Origin: Chrysomallon squamiferum
Lineage: Eukaryota; Mollusca; Gastropoda; Neomphalida; Peltospiridae
Length of the DNA: 64,000 bases
Direction: 5' to 3'
NCBI GenBank assembly: GCA_012295275.1
Contig: CM022672.1
Coordinates: 4,462,443-4,526,442 of the forward strand
This document shows positions 42,585 to 51,664 of this stretch, one piece after another. Positions within the stretch are counted from its first letter, which is position 1. Each line of letters starts with the position of its first letter. A model generated the notes under the pieces. The model ran no database searches, was not told the DNA's origin, and saw only the letters and a list, made by a program, of their open reading frames with translations. A program made the position numbers and the translations under genes.

Positions 42585-45500
42585 CAGTACAAATACAAAC
42601 CATTTTAGTTTGTAATAAATCATCAGCATATGCAGTTTTAATATTTCTTATTTCAATAACATGTTCGCTGTTCAAATTTTTAATAACTGTGGCATGATCA
42701 GCCTCAAGTTGTTTCTGTTTATGAGCTGATCGGTCTTGAAGATTCTTAATTTCCCGTTCCAGTCTCTGCTGTAGAGTCTGTTTCTCTATGGATAAGTCTT
42801 CTAAAGCCTAAAAAACAATAATAATAATAATAGTAACAAAATAATTCTGAAATCTTAACTGATGAAAATTTCTTTGAGACAATTTTGTTTATTATGGAAA
42901 AAAAAAAAAAAAAAAGTGATAAAGTAAGATAACCACAGTTAAGGTCGTTTTAGTTTCATGTTAATTTGCTTACATATGACTTAATTTTGACAGAGGTTTC
43001 TGGGAAGCATAACTCAAACATAAAACAAAAATCAAAAATCAAAAATCAAAAATAATAATAATAAAAATAAAAAAAATCAACAAATTCACAACAGCACTCT
43101 TCCAAAGTAGTTTTAAAACTATGACACACATTTTCTAGATTCTTGATCTGTGACATTTGTTCCTGTGAAAGACTGTCTCGCTGACTCATCAGATTTTTCC
43201 TCTCGCTTTCCAGCCACAACACTTTGTCATTCAGCTTCAAAATGTCACCTTCATACTGCTGTATACGATCAGACTGCTGTAAAGTCACTGCCTGCAGTTC
43301 ACCTAACTTTGCTGCAAAACACACATAAAAATCATATAACATCTCCTTTAAACATAACAACTGAATACAGTGGTGGAATGGATGAATAAATGAATACACC
43401 CATAAATACCACTTTCTTTTTCTTTTTAGGTTAATTGTTATTTAATGATACGATGTTAGAGGTGCTTCCTGGCTCCTTTCCATCTGTGATAAAATGAAAG
43501 ACCTGTTTAGAGACATTTCAATATTTTTAAAATTAGTATTTCTGTTTTACATTTTATTAATACAGAACAGTTTAGTTAGTGATTTTCTGTTTAAACTGAA
43601 GCTTGGGGTAAATGAGAAAGACATTTTCTTTGTATACTTATACATTAGTTAACAGCTGAAGGGTTTTAAAATCTTACTGGATTTTTCTAACATTTCTTTG
43701 GCCTGAGCTGCACATCGTTCCTGTGAGCCAGACAGTTCAGTCTCAGCATTGTTCAGTTTTGACAATAATTTTGATACTTCTTCTTCTGACTTTTGTAGCT
43801 AAAATAATAATAATAAAAAACTAATAAAAAACTAAAATATTGTGTAGAATCAGATATTTATATATACTCTTGGATGTGGTTTATTTAATAAAGAAATTAA
43901 AATTTTATTTATAAAGAAAAACAAACAGAAAGTAAAACAAGTCAAAGTGATGTCTGTATAATTCAACTACAACAAGAAAAATAACTTCTTTGTTAAACGA
44001 ATAAAATGCTAAAAATATATATATATATATGGAAATTTAAATAGAAATTCACATATTCAGTTAAAAATATTAGTTTTGTAAAATGTAGATACCAAAATAT
44101 TTGTTGAAAGAAAATAAATAACATATAATTTTATTATCTAAATTAATAAGAACAACAACAATAATAAATAAATAAATAACTCAACCTTTTCTTGAAGAAC
44201 ACTAGAATTGCTATCTTTATCATTGAGACAGCTTCTAAGATCAATTATTTCCTTTTTGTATTTTTCCACAGTCTCTTCACTTTCTGAAAGCTGTTCCACC
44301 AAGTGATCAATCTGCACTTTGAGTTCTTTCTCCATAGCACTAAAATCCTTCACCATCTTGTCCTGCTGCTGCCTCAGAGATTGAATCTCACTCTCCAGTG
44401 AAGTGTTCTGTGAGGTCTTTATAGCAGCAAGTTCGTTTTCGTAAAATGCTTTTGCCTTGCACAGTTTATCATCACACTCCTCTTCCAGTTTAATTTTCTC
44501 ATTTTGCAACGATGTAACTTGGTTTTTGTAATGTTCAATTTCCTCTCTGAACTGTTCTTCAATTTTGGCACATTCGTTGAGCCAGTCTGAGCTCTGTGAT
44601 CTGTTGAACTGTCTTAGTTCTTCTCTTTCCAAGTCGAATTTCTGTCTAATATCATCAATCTCTCTTGCTTTCTGGATCTCCATCTTTTGTTTCCATTCCT
44701 CAAACTGCTGCAGCTTCCCTTCAAACTCCTGTTTCATCTCAAGAACCTCCTGGGAGAATTCCAAAATCCTTTGAGCATGTTCTGTTTTCAACTCACACTC
44801 TCGCTCTTCTGCAAGTCTTTTGAAATTCTCAATGTCCTCCTGAGCTTTGGTTCTGTGTCGTTCATGTTCGGCTACACACGTTTCAAGGGTTCTTATTTTT
44901 GTCTTTGTTTCTGCATCACTGTTTATTTTATTCCGATACAGTTCCACTTTTTCCTTCGTTTCTGCCAGGAGCTGATGCATCTCATTCTCATGTTGTTCTT
45001 TGACACTCTGCAAAACTGCTTCATGTTCATCATTCTTAGTGTTAAGTGCATATATGACCTAAAATAATAAAATATATAATTTGCAACAAAATTTAATTAA
45101 AATTGTAATTAAAAATCAAAAACATATTTTAGAAAGAAAAATAATTAAAATGAGAATATAAGACAAAAAACATGTATTTAAGAGTGAGACTGTTAAACTG
45201 TTATAACAACAAATTTGCATGTTTAACTTTTATAGCTGGCTGTGTAAATTCTACTCTGATTATTTCAATTGCTTTATTTATATGTTTGTTTTTTAATACA
45301 AAAAATAATGTATCATGCAACAGGTTAAAATCAGTTTAGATTTATTAATGATTTAATCATTTGGATGTTGAACTGAATGGTGAACTGATTATTTTAAAAT
45401 AATAGTAATAATAATAATATCATTAAGAAGCAAACTGGAATATAAATAAAATATTATGGCAACTTTTAATCATGATCAGTGACTTAAGAAAAACACAATG

Positions 45501-47791
45501 GCAAATAACTAATCTTATATAAGATCATGCACATTCCTTTTATTAGTAATCCAATCATGAACCAGTTTTCCAGTTTTTGTGACAAAATTATCAACATGTC
45601 AGTCAGCCAATTTTTCATGACATATGTTAACTATTTAGACTGGTGTTTGTGATGGTCACTGAGTTCAGGGTGTAACATTTAAAAAAACAAGTTTAGAAAA
45701 TGTAGGCAAAACTGAAAGAAAGCAAACCTAAGTCACATAGTATTATTTAAAGCTTATATCTGATGACCATTTATTTTAATAAATTTAAAAAAATCAAATA
45801 TATTAAAAAAAAAACAAAAAAAACAACAACAACAAATTTTAACATCAAATTGTATACAACTTCACAAACACCTAAAAAAAAAAAAAAAATTTAAAAGAAG
45901 AAAAAACAACACTAATTATACTATTTGCAAATTAAAACTTAATACTATTTCTATTAGCTTCAGCCAAGAGTATTTTTTTATTTTGTTTCTAAACAGTTCA
46001 CAAAAATTCTAGCAAGCAATGTTCAGGCATAACCTGCAATTGTCAGAATGTTGTTAGTATTCAGAGAAACAGAAGAAGCAGAAGAAAAAAGAAGAAGAAA
46101 AAAGCCAGCAGAAAAGAAGTAAATGATTATAGTAATAGCAAAAGATGTACACATCTGGAATATGTTATTTGAGAAGTGCACTGACATGGAGCAATAACAG
46201 GTGCTGACCTTATGTAGCAGAACACGAAGCAAATAAACACAGAGAAAAGTGAACTGCCTTCTGGTAAAGAGCAGCACCTTTACCAGGTACTATGTGAATG
46301 GTATAAACAGAAATACTGAGTATCTTTTGAAGCAGCAGTTTGGTTAGCTGTCAGCATACATGAAATAACTGTAGAGGAAACATGCATTCTCCTCAGAGCA
46401 AAACACATACCAGCACACACAGAGTAACATTATGTTCTGAGGCAAAAGTACATTTTATTCTTCTAACATTAGAAACTTGTTAATAAATATTTGATGTGCT
46501 TCTTATTATATGTACTGGTATATGACTTGTGGTTACTGATACATATATGTATATATACACATTTTATCTGGACATGTTGTATACAAAACCAGCAATTTTA
46601 AATTAAAAAGCAATTCAAATAATTATGTTGATAGTATTATTTTCCACAATGTTCTTGAAGTTTTAATATAAAAATGCAGTATCTACTTAAATTATTTATT
46701 TCTTTATAATATGTAAAATACATCAGCATTTGACAACTCAATTTTCATTTTTTTTAAATTTATTATTGTTTTTAAACAGTGATCTTTACAGCAGTGATTT
46801 AATACGGCAGTCAGAGATATATTTGTTGTAAATTAAGTTATTTGGAAATAGAAAATTCAATCTATATACTTAACTTTGCACCTTCCTTTATATTTTACAC
46901 ATTAGATCAGTAAGAGGTAAAAAATAAATAATAATAGTAAAAAATAAAAATATAAAAATAAAAATATTAAAAAAAATAAATAAATAAAAAAATGATTTTA
47001 CTAAAGTATCATAATTATCTTCAAGTCCAGATATAATTCTTAAATGGATGTGTGCTGGGCAGACTTTATTTTATTTTTATTTTTTTCAATATAAAAATTT
47101 ACTTTGTATCCTCCCTCTGCTAAAATCCAAAATTGTAATAAATAATATATAAGTTTTATGACTGAAATGTTGAGCATCAATCAGAACAGTTCTCAAAGTT
47201 GAAATTGGAATATTATGAACATGAATTCTTTCCATGCAGTAATAACAACATGAAAATAACCTAGCTTATAAGATTAATAATAGTGTTATGTATATGACAT
47301 TAACAGTTAGTGTCCATTTTTGTTATTAGTAAGGAGTGGTATTCTCATTATCTAATTATTAATTTAGGTATAATCGGTACTTGTCTTAATTCTTATTCCT
47401 TAAAATTAAATTATTACTACATAATTCATTAAAGTACGTATAATACTTTTTGGATTATTACTATCAGCTCAATATGATCTTTAGTAAATACGATAATCAT
47501 TTTACTAGACTACAACAAACTGAATTACCATACACATTCACTGATTCAGGCAGGCTTATCACAATATCAGCACCGTAGATTTGGGAAATTGGCGAAACTA
47601 ATAAAGTTTTGACAGACCAGATAAACGAACAATTTGCAAACAAATCATACCTTTGTGAGCTGAGCAATTTTCTTTGACATTTTAAGATGCATATCGTGTG
47701 TAACTTCCATATCTTTTTGTGGATTCTGCGGCAGGGTGCCATACTTCCCATTTTGGTAATAGCTGAACGACATTTTGGCACCCGTCGCCAT
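11424..47791 (-). CDS. FAM184A orthologue, long coiled-coil protein
   Basis: Seventeen coding exons on the minus strand give a model of 1103 residues, close to human FAM184A (about 1140). Segments match the family as I know it: near the N-terminus MHLKMSKKIAQLTKVIYALN with NTKNDEHEA; mid-protein SEQGLGSA and KWTE; then ELKGKEIL and FYQLELVNRETNFNKVFNSS; and a Pro-rich tail with LPQP. Most of the rest is charged heptad-type coiled coil without membrane segments or a signal peptide. The molecular role of FAM184 proteins is poorly known and I assign none. The ATG at 47791 begins MATGAKMSF. An acceptor-like TTTGCTTTTAG just upstream suggests a non-coding 5' exon further out. A GPCR gene lies inside intron 7 on the other strand. 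All exon phases are mutually consistent. Confidence 0.93.
12288..12401 (-). CDS. FAM184A exon 16 (signature exon)
   Basis: Codes RFYQLELVNRETNFNKVFNS followed by SPNVGVLNPL, almost identical to the vertebrate protein. This exon gave the family assignment. Confidence 0.97.
12412..12500. repeat. poly(A)/(AAAAT)n tract
   Basis: About 33 A's and then AAAAT/AAAT units, directly beside FAM184A exon 16. On the transcribed strand it is a U-rich tract just before that exon's acceptor. Confidence 0.9.
12976..13093 (-). CDS. FAM184A exon 15
   Basis: Contains ERYDSRDSRPEDLELIQQL and REAVQERELRIKEI, matching the family SKPEDIQMI...LTERDQIIK region. Confidence 0.93.
13863..14009 (-). CDS. FAM184A exon 14
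   Basis: Coiled coil with LNADHARNLQDMVNQFNLAQ. Ends ATACT|GTGAG in phase 2. Confidence 0.9.
15554..15738 (-). CDS. FAM184A exon 13
   Basis: Contains IELKGKEILKVRSEAANQIR, one of the clearest family signatures. Ends ATCAG|GTTTG in phase 2. Confidence 0.95.
16021..16148 (-). CDS. FAM184A exon 12
   Basis: Codes LLRSKLMEQHVEELER and ELRTARMELDRAMEISKQK, which matches the family block that reads AAAKMELERSIDIS in human. Confidence 0.92.
17317..17470 (-). CDS. FAM184A exon 11
   Basis: Codes TWETSVKAKHIEDMQAQM onward to AENHKLAL and ends TTAG|GTAAC in phase 1. A 5.1-kb intron separates it from exon 10. Confidence 0.9.
17471..22578. other. FAM184A intron 10
   Basis: A 5.1-kb intron with no exon that I can support. 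It holds A-rich tracts (18455-18489 and 19425-19510) and TG-rich microsatellite at 21390-21580. A short stretch at 18238-18262 has, on the minus strand, GGATCAAATCC, a tRNA B-box-like motif that might mark a degenerate SINE. Confidence 0.6.
22579..22791 (-). CDS. FAM184A exon 10
   Basis: Seventy-one codons, phase 0-0, coiled coil from IENLLQNILQNENK to FKSTME. Confidence 0.9.
22965..22999. repeat. (AAT)n microsatellite
   Basis: About 11 AAT units within FAM184A intron 9, between exons 9 and 10. Confidence 0.9.
24695..24845 (-). CDS. FAM184A exon 9
   Basis: Continues the family pattern directly (TECKKLQEELTQQKEDEQK after the KWTE block) and ends AAACAG|GTAAG. Confidence 0.92.
25580..25701 (-). 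CDS. FAM184A exon 8
   Basis: Codes AELEKLHLLHES through NKWTETM, matching the family KWTE motif. It ends ATGAG|GTCAG in phase 2. Confidence 0.92.
25834..26138. mobile_element. pogo/Tigger-like non-autonomous DNA element, copy 1
   Basis: A 305-bp element with inverted ends CAGGTTAGGAATCCTTTAT and, on the other strand, CAGGTTGATGATTCCTTATC. TA dinucleotides lie at both outer borders, as expected for Tc1/mariner/pogo insertion. Inside each end are reiterated GGATTTCAGAA / GAATTTCAGAA motifs, a style I know from Tigger/MER2-type elements. No transposase frame is present. It sits just inside FAM184A intron 7, next to exon 8. Confidence 0.75.
28112..28180. repeat. (TC)n microsatellite
   Basis: About 34 TC units directly before the SINE-like copy at 28190. 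Confidence 0.95.
28190..28440 (-). mobile_element. tRNA-derived SINE copy (mollusc-type), diverged
   Basis: Read on the minus strand, the right end has TAGTTCAGTGA and then GGATCAGTTCC, diverged A- and B-box motifs of a tRNA promoter. The body (GAACAAGAAAAAGCCCAACA, TTTGATAAACCGGTC) resembles a family I recall as common in mollusc genomes (GAACGAGAAATAGCCCAATG...TTTGATATACCAGTC). The family assignment is from memory. Many substitutions suggest an old copy. Confidence 0.6.
28913..29170. mobile_element. MITE-like hairpin, 84-bp inverted arms
   Basis: Arms 28913-28996 and 29087-29170 are reverse complements with roughly eight mismatches, around a 90-base TG/CA-rich loop. Ends are TTCTTG...CAAGAA. 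There is no coding frame and I see no clear target-site duplication. This is either a fold-back MITE or an inverted duplication. Confidence 0.8.
30263..30302. repeat. (AC)n microsatellite
   Basis: About 20 AC units preceded by a TA/TG stretch. Confidence 0.95.
31200..31490. repeat. cluster of poly(A) tracts
   Basis: Three A-rich runs and an AAAT repeat within 290 bases. The minus-strand poly-Phe frame here is an artefact. Confidence 0.9.
33503..33560. repeat. (AC)n(GA)n compound microsatellite
   Basis: About 10 AC units pass directly into about 18 GA units. A related but shorter TG/GA stretch lies at 33369-33420. Confidence 0.93.
34077..34152. repeat. (GA)n microsatellite
   Basis: Around 37 uninterrupted GA units, 1.4 kb before the GPCR start. 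Confidence 0.95.
35579..35994 (+). CDS. GPCR exon 1
   Basis: Codes the N-terminus, helices 1 and 2 and the first outer loop. Ends TTCAG|GTTGG in phase 2; the donor is followed within 10 bases by a T run of about 20. Confidence 0.9.
35579..38979 (+). CDS. rhodopsin-family (class A) peptide GPCR
   Basis: Two exons (35579-35994 and 38187-38979) code 402 residues with seven membrane helices. Visible landmarks are N77 in helix 1 (GN), D104 in helix 2 (LAASD), ERF (R161) ending helix 3, and NSSVNFLLYC in helix 7 in place of NPxxY. That NSSxNF form is typical of protostome FMRFamide-receptor-like neuropeptide GPCRs. The N-terminus has sequons at NMT and NTT, and NNT lies in the first outer loop. 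The usual Cys 25 residues before the helix-3 Arg is Thr136, and the second outer loop has no Cys, so the standard disulfide is missing. Helix 6 has VCHS where CWxP is usual. The C-tail is Ser/Thr-rich. The ligand is unknown. The gene lies within FAM184A intron 7, antiparallel to it. The ATG at 35579 has A at -3. Confidence 0.92.
37852..37892. repeat. poly(A) tract in GPCR intron
   Basis: An A run of roughly 38. Exact length is likely unreliable in the assembly. Confidence 0.9.
38187..38979 (+). CDS. GPCR exon 2
   Basis: Starts at TTTTCAG|ATAC and codes helices 3-7 and the C-tail. The stop TAA is at 38977-38979. Confidence 0.95.
39214..39219 (+). terminator. GPCR polyadenylation signal AATAAA
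   Basis: First AATAAA after the GPCR stop, 235 bases downstream. Others follow in the AT-rich region toward 40130. Confidence 0.45.
40748..40909 (-). CDS. FAM184A exon 7
   Basis: Fifty-four codons including the conserved KESEQGLGSA. Ends AAG|GTAGG, the donor of the 14.8-kb intron that contains the GPCR gene. Confidence 0.93.
40988..41045. repeat. (GTAT)n/(TG)n microsatellite
   Basis: Tetranucleotide TATG units with TG stretches nearby (41080-41260), just beside FAM184A exon 7. Confidence 0.9.
41955..42077 (-). CDS. FAM184A exon 6
   Basis: Forty-one codons, phase 0-0, from TTTCAG|TCACTGG to AATGAG|GTAAC; SLEDKLKDETARLTAEKE. Confidence 0.9.
42085..42300. repeat. A-rich minisatellite, about three units
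   Basis: Units containing AAATCAATTTAAAATAAA recur about three times, separated by A runs and AAAT repeats, immediately upstream (minus strand) of FAM184A exon 6. Confidence 0.8.
42540..42580. repeat. (GA)n microsatellite
   Basis: About 18 GA units 20 bases past the donor of FAM184A exon 5. Confidence 0.9.
42601..42807 (-). CDS. FAM184A exon 5
   Basis: Sixty-nine codons, phase 0-0, containing QRLEREIKNLQD and a run of coiled coil. It ends AAAATG|GTTTG, a fairly weak donor. Confidence 0.88.
43130..43311 (-). CDS. FAM184A exon 4 (donor uncertain)
   Basis: Begins after TTTTGCAG and includes SLSQEQMSQIKNLEN. Two phase-compatible donors exist: GAAAAT|GTGTGT at 43130, and TTT|GTTGAT at 43082, which would add 16 residues including three adjacent Cys. 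The shorter form gives a spacing to the next conserved block closer to that of human FAM184A, so I chose it. Confidence 0.75.
43678..43798 (-). CDS. FAM184A exon 3
   Basis: Coiled-coil segment beginning LQKSEEEVSKLL. It ends TCCA|GTAAG in phase 1. Confidence 0.88.
44186..45058 (-). CDS. FAM184A exon 2 (largest exon)
   Basis: An 873-base exon of 291 codons in phase 0-0, from TTTTAG|GTC to AAAAG|GTTGAG. It carries most of the conserved N-terminal FAM184 region, one continuous coiled coil rich in Glu, Lys and Gln. Confidence 0.95.
45059..47650. other. FAM184A intron 1
   Basis: A 2.6-kb AT-rich intron. I see no exon, RNA gene or recognisable mobile element in it. Confidence 0.65.
47651..47791 (-). 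CDS. FAM184A exon 1 (start)
   Basis: Forty-seven codons from ATG to CAAAG|GTATG. It codes a short Gly/Gln/Asn-containing leader and then the conserved MHLKMSKKIAQLTK. Confidence 0.92.
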
Positions 47792-48153
47792 CTTGTTAGT
47801 TTTTTGCCTAAAAGCAAAATACGTTCCCGATTAAATATAGATCGTCATTTCCAAACTTAATTATATTTACTCTTCGGCACCAATGATAAAACTCCTAATT
47901 TAGATGATGAACATATATATCGTATTTCTTTTCTTTTATAATTATTGATTTTAAATCATATAAACATTCCATATAAAAATATGACAACAGAAAACCAGAT
48001 ATTCTTGCGCAGAAGTTAGTTGACAGCTGTTGCTACGTGAAAGGGGAGGCAATACCGGGAGACTAAAGAAGAAGGGAAGTGCACAACGTACAATAAAATT
48101 CTTTTCTTTCTTTCTTTCTTTCTTAATAATAATAATAATACTAATACTAATAC

Positions 48154-48184
<31 letters not shown>

Positions 48185-48485
48185 AATAATGATTATTATT
48201 ATTATTCAAACTATACATTTAAACGAAACAGTATGTCTTTAAGCTAATAATTTATAAAGATCTCTTCTATTGCTAGTTTTATTTATTTATATTATTTATT
48301 TACTTATTTATTGTATTCAGTTATTTATATAACTTGATGAAACGAATATTTCTGCTATTTAGCATTATAGAATAATTTGTAATTATTAAAATCATAAAAT
48401 TATCAGTTTTATAACATAAATAATATATATTTGGATAAAATAAAATGTTGCTGGAAATATATATACTAATTAAGACAGTGTCTTA

Positions 48486-48486
<1 letters not shown>

Positions 48487-48566
<80 letters not shown>

Positions 48567-48567
48567 T
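48487..48567. repeat. (AAT)n(ATT)n palindromic microsatellite
   Basis: About 18 AAT units run directly into about 8 ATT units, giving a self-complementary tract. A separate AAT/ACT tract lies at 48123-48205. Confidence 0.93.
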
Positions 48568-48836
48568 CTTGTTTTTTTTTGTTTTGTTATGACGATGTTT
48601 TTTAAAATATATATAGAAACATGCAGATACAAACACGATCACTTACATATATTTTTGCAAGCTTTGGATGTAATACGATCGGTTAGACCAGACGTCTGTA
48701 AAGCTGGAACGAGAAATATTCCGACTTGTCTCTGTATGATGTATGTTGTATCGACCGGTTGGAAGCAATTCAAATCTCATCAGTGATGCGTGTATAGATG
48801 TGATATGGTCGGGAGGACATGAAAAGATAATGGAAA

Positions 48837-49084
48837 ACACACACACACACATACATACACATACACACACATACATACATACACATACACATACATCAAC
48901 ACATACATACATACACATACACACACATACACACACATACACACACATACATACACATACATACACATACAAACACACACACACATACATATACACACAC
49001 ATACATACACATACACATACACACACACACATACACACACATACATACACATACAAATACACACACATACATACACATAAACAC
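48837..49084. repeat. (CACATA)n microsatellite
   Basis: About 250 bases of CA and CATA units. It accounts for long Cys-Val and Thr-His frames on both strands. Confidence 0.95.
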
Positions 49085-50773
49085 AGTGTAGACAGACACA
49101 CTCACACACAATAATACCTATTTGTTGTATTTGTTATTTCTATTTTATCTTCTTTTGTGCTATTCTACACATAACGCATTCAGTTTAATTTTAATATATG
49201 TTCAACAGTTTTGTGTGCATGTCTTCCATAGAAATAAACTTAAATACTATTGAAAGTTTGTCCACGAAGTTTTTTGATTAGATAAAAATAACCTGCATAT
49301 ATATACAAACAATAATGACAAACCAATATTAACCATGTAGCACATACACACGGCATTCATTTAATGATTGAAAATGCGAGCTGTGTAGACAGCATTAGAA
49401 AATTACGTAAGAGATGAATTATTTTATATTTAATGCTTTTAATTTCTGTTGGCTGTTACGAGGAGAATTCAAAATGATGACTGTTTCACCAAAAACAATA
49501 GACTAATCATAAGGTCATTTTATTTCATAGCAAAACATTTTCTCTGCAGTAAAATTAAACAACATTAAATTAAACGATCACGATTTCGATGAACGACAGT
49601 GAACACTTTTTAAATCGTCTGTCTGCACTCACAACAAAATTCATGTAAGTTGTGCTATAAAATATACAGACATATTCAACAGGCAGGCAGATAGAAATTT
49701 ACTCAAAAATAAAATGACAAATACAGATTTGTCACGAGGAAGACATGAAATATCGTTTTTTTTGTGTTTTTTTTTTCTTTTCCCTTGTACACTTTTTACT
49801 TCAGTGTATTACTTTTAACTAATTATGCGTGGGTGTGTACCTATTCATAAATTCACAAAATTTTTTAGCCAGAAGACTGTCATAAAGGTAATGGTTTGAT
49901 CTTTCATTTTCGACTCTTCACAAAGAACACTCGACCGTCCCTAAATAGAGAACCAAACTTCCAGCAGATTTGCTTTCATGTGAATCCAAAAGCATTTTGT
50001 TGGCATTATTTTTCGTCAACAAAAGTGTACAATCACGGGTTTCCGTAAAGCATTGTAATGTAACAAACAAATGTTGTCATAATCTTTTTCTTTTTTTGCT
50101 ACCTAATCCCATGAATGATTTCAGGTGCGAAAGATAATGAAAAAAAAAAAAGAAAAAAAAAGTCAGTTTATGTGACCCTGATTTGATTTATTAACTGAAT
50201 TTTTGTCTGTGAATGAAAGGGAAGGTTTAGGGGTGGGTTTTTTTACAAAAATGTACAATGATGTCATTGCGGAAAGCAAAAAGACTTCTTGGAATTCCTA
50301 TTGGTAACTTTGGTTATTCCTGGCTTGAGAAAGGATTATGTCAAAAAATAAAAATAGAGGAAAAAAACAGAGAATAACTTATGGACAATGAATCCAAAAA
50401 AATTAATTCTGTCACCATACTGATGAAACAAAATGTCTGGAAGCGAAAATAGGAGAAATCCATGAGAAAAAAAAACGATAAAACTACACGGAATAAAAAT
50501 AAATACAAAGAAAATAATTCATAGCCAATAAATGAAAGAGAAAACTGAACGGTCAAAAGCGAATCTTAGAAAGGTGGGAAGTTGATGATTTCAGAGGTAA
50601 AAAACTGAAATTCCAGGATTTCCAGCAAATCGAAGATAATTTTGAACGTAAATTCCCAAAATGGAAAGCATTAAAAGAAACGGATGCTTCGAAATTTTTT
50701 CAGATGTAAGTTGCTATATGCCGAACATTATATCCTTTTTTATCCTAATTTGTTGAAATATTACATTTTTACA

Positions 50774-50780
50774 ATGCAAG
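50774..50780 (+). CDS. secreted-protein gene exon 1 (inferred)
   Basis: ACAATGCAAG|GTAGGT gives Met-Gln and the first base of a Gly codon. Phase 1 is exactly what exon 2 needs, and the joined product has a signal peptide. No in-frame ATG lies between the nearest upstream stop and exon 2, so some upstream start exon is required. Confidence 0.5.
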
Positions 50781-51133
50781 GTAGGTTCGTTGTGTACATT
50801 TATTATGATCAGCAAATTATTATGAATTTAGAACTGTTTATGAATTATTATGAATTTAGTAATTTTCAAATACTACAAATCAAACCAAACGAGAAGGAAT
50901 TAAATTAATTTACTCTATACATAAGTCACTAACTTTGTTAGTAGGTTAGTAAACAGTTCAGCAAATTAACCAGCTAACTAAATTAATCTTAAAAAGTAGA
51001 AGCCATAACAAAAGAATTTAAACTGTGACACTCCTTCTTAAAGTAGTAATCGTTGTTTTATTAGTATTACTATTGTTGTTATAATTATTATTATTGTAAT
51101 TATTATTATTTTTATTATAATAATTATTATTAC

Positions 51134-51176
<43 letters not shown>

Positions 51177-51633
51177 GTTTGTTATAGCAGTTGTTGATGT
51201 TGCATTATTAATAGAATTTTCTTTTTAGTGGCAGTAAGAGCAGTTTTACTAGTAGCAGAAATGTTTGTAGAAGTTGAAACAATAACTGAAACTGTACTAG
51301 AAGCTGTAGTTGTGTTAATACTGATGGCAAAATATGCAGCTCAGACTGCAGTGTTTGTTGTAGTAACACCAGTAATGACTGGTGATGCATTATTGGTAGT
51401 TCCAATACAAATAATAGCAGCCTTAGTAGTATTTATTTTTATTATCAGAACCGTATTTAATATCTGGATGATCTAGTTTTGGAATAGAGGTAACCAATGA
51501 AACCGTCGAATTGTATAACACAAACGGTACTTCCTTTTTCCCGATACTCGTTAATGAAATTTGATCCATATATGGATTTTAATAATTAATGGTAAGAAGC
51601 AATACGTAGGCTTCTGTATCACTACATATACAT

Positions 51634-51664
<31 letters not shown>

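Larger units (their letters stand above)
47792..50773. other. intergenic region between FAM184A and the secreted-protein gene
   Basis: The two genes are divergent, so both promoters probably lie here, FAM184A's near 47.8-48.1 kb. It contains AAT/ATT and CACATA microsatellites. The open frames seen are repeat-derived or show no similarity I recognise. Confidence 0.55.

Noticed and set aside
48643-49114. Cys-Val-rich frames over 100 codons
   Set aside because: CACATA microsatellite read in several frames.
50661-50705. Alternative start exon (ATGGAAAGC...) for the secreted-protein gene, with a GTAAGT donor
   Set aside because: Its phase would put a stop codon within the first residues of exon 2; 50774-50780 fits instead.
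51228-51476. Hydrophobic 82-codon frame resembling a membrane protein
   Set aside because: Derived from imperfect GTA/GTT triplets; both strands give low-complexity frames and no family is recognisable.
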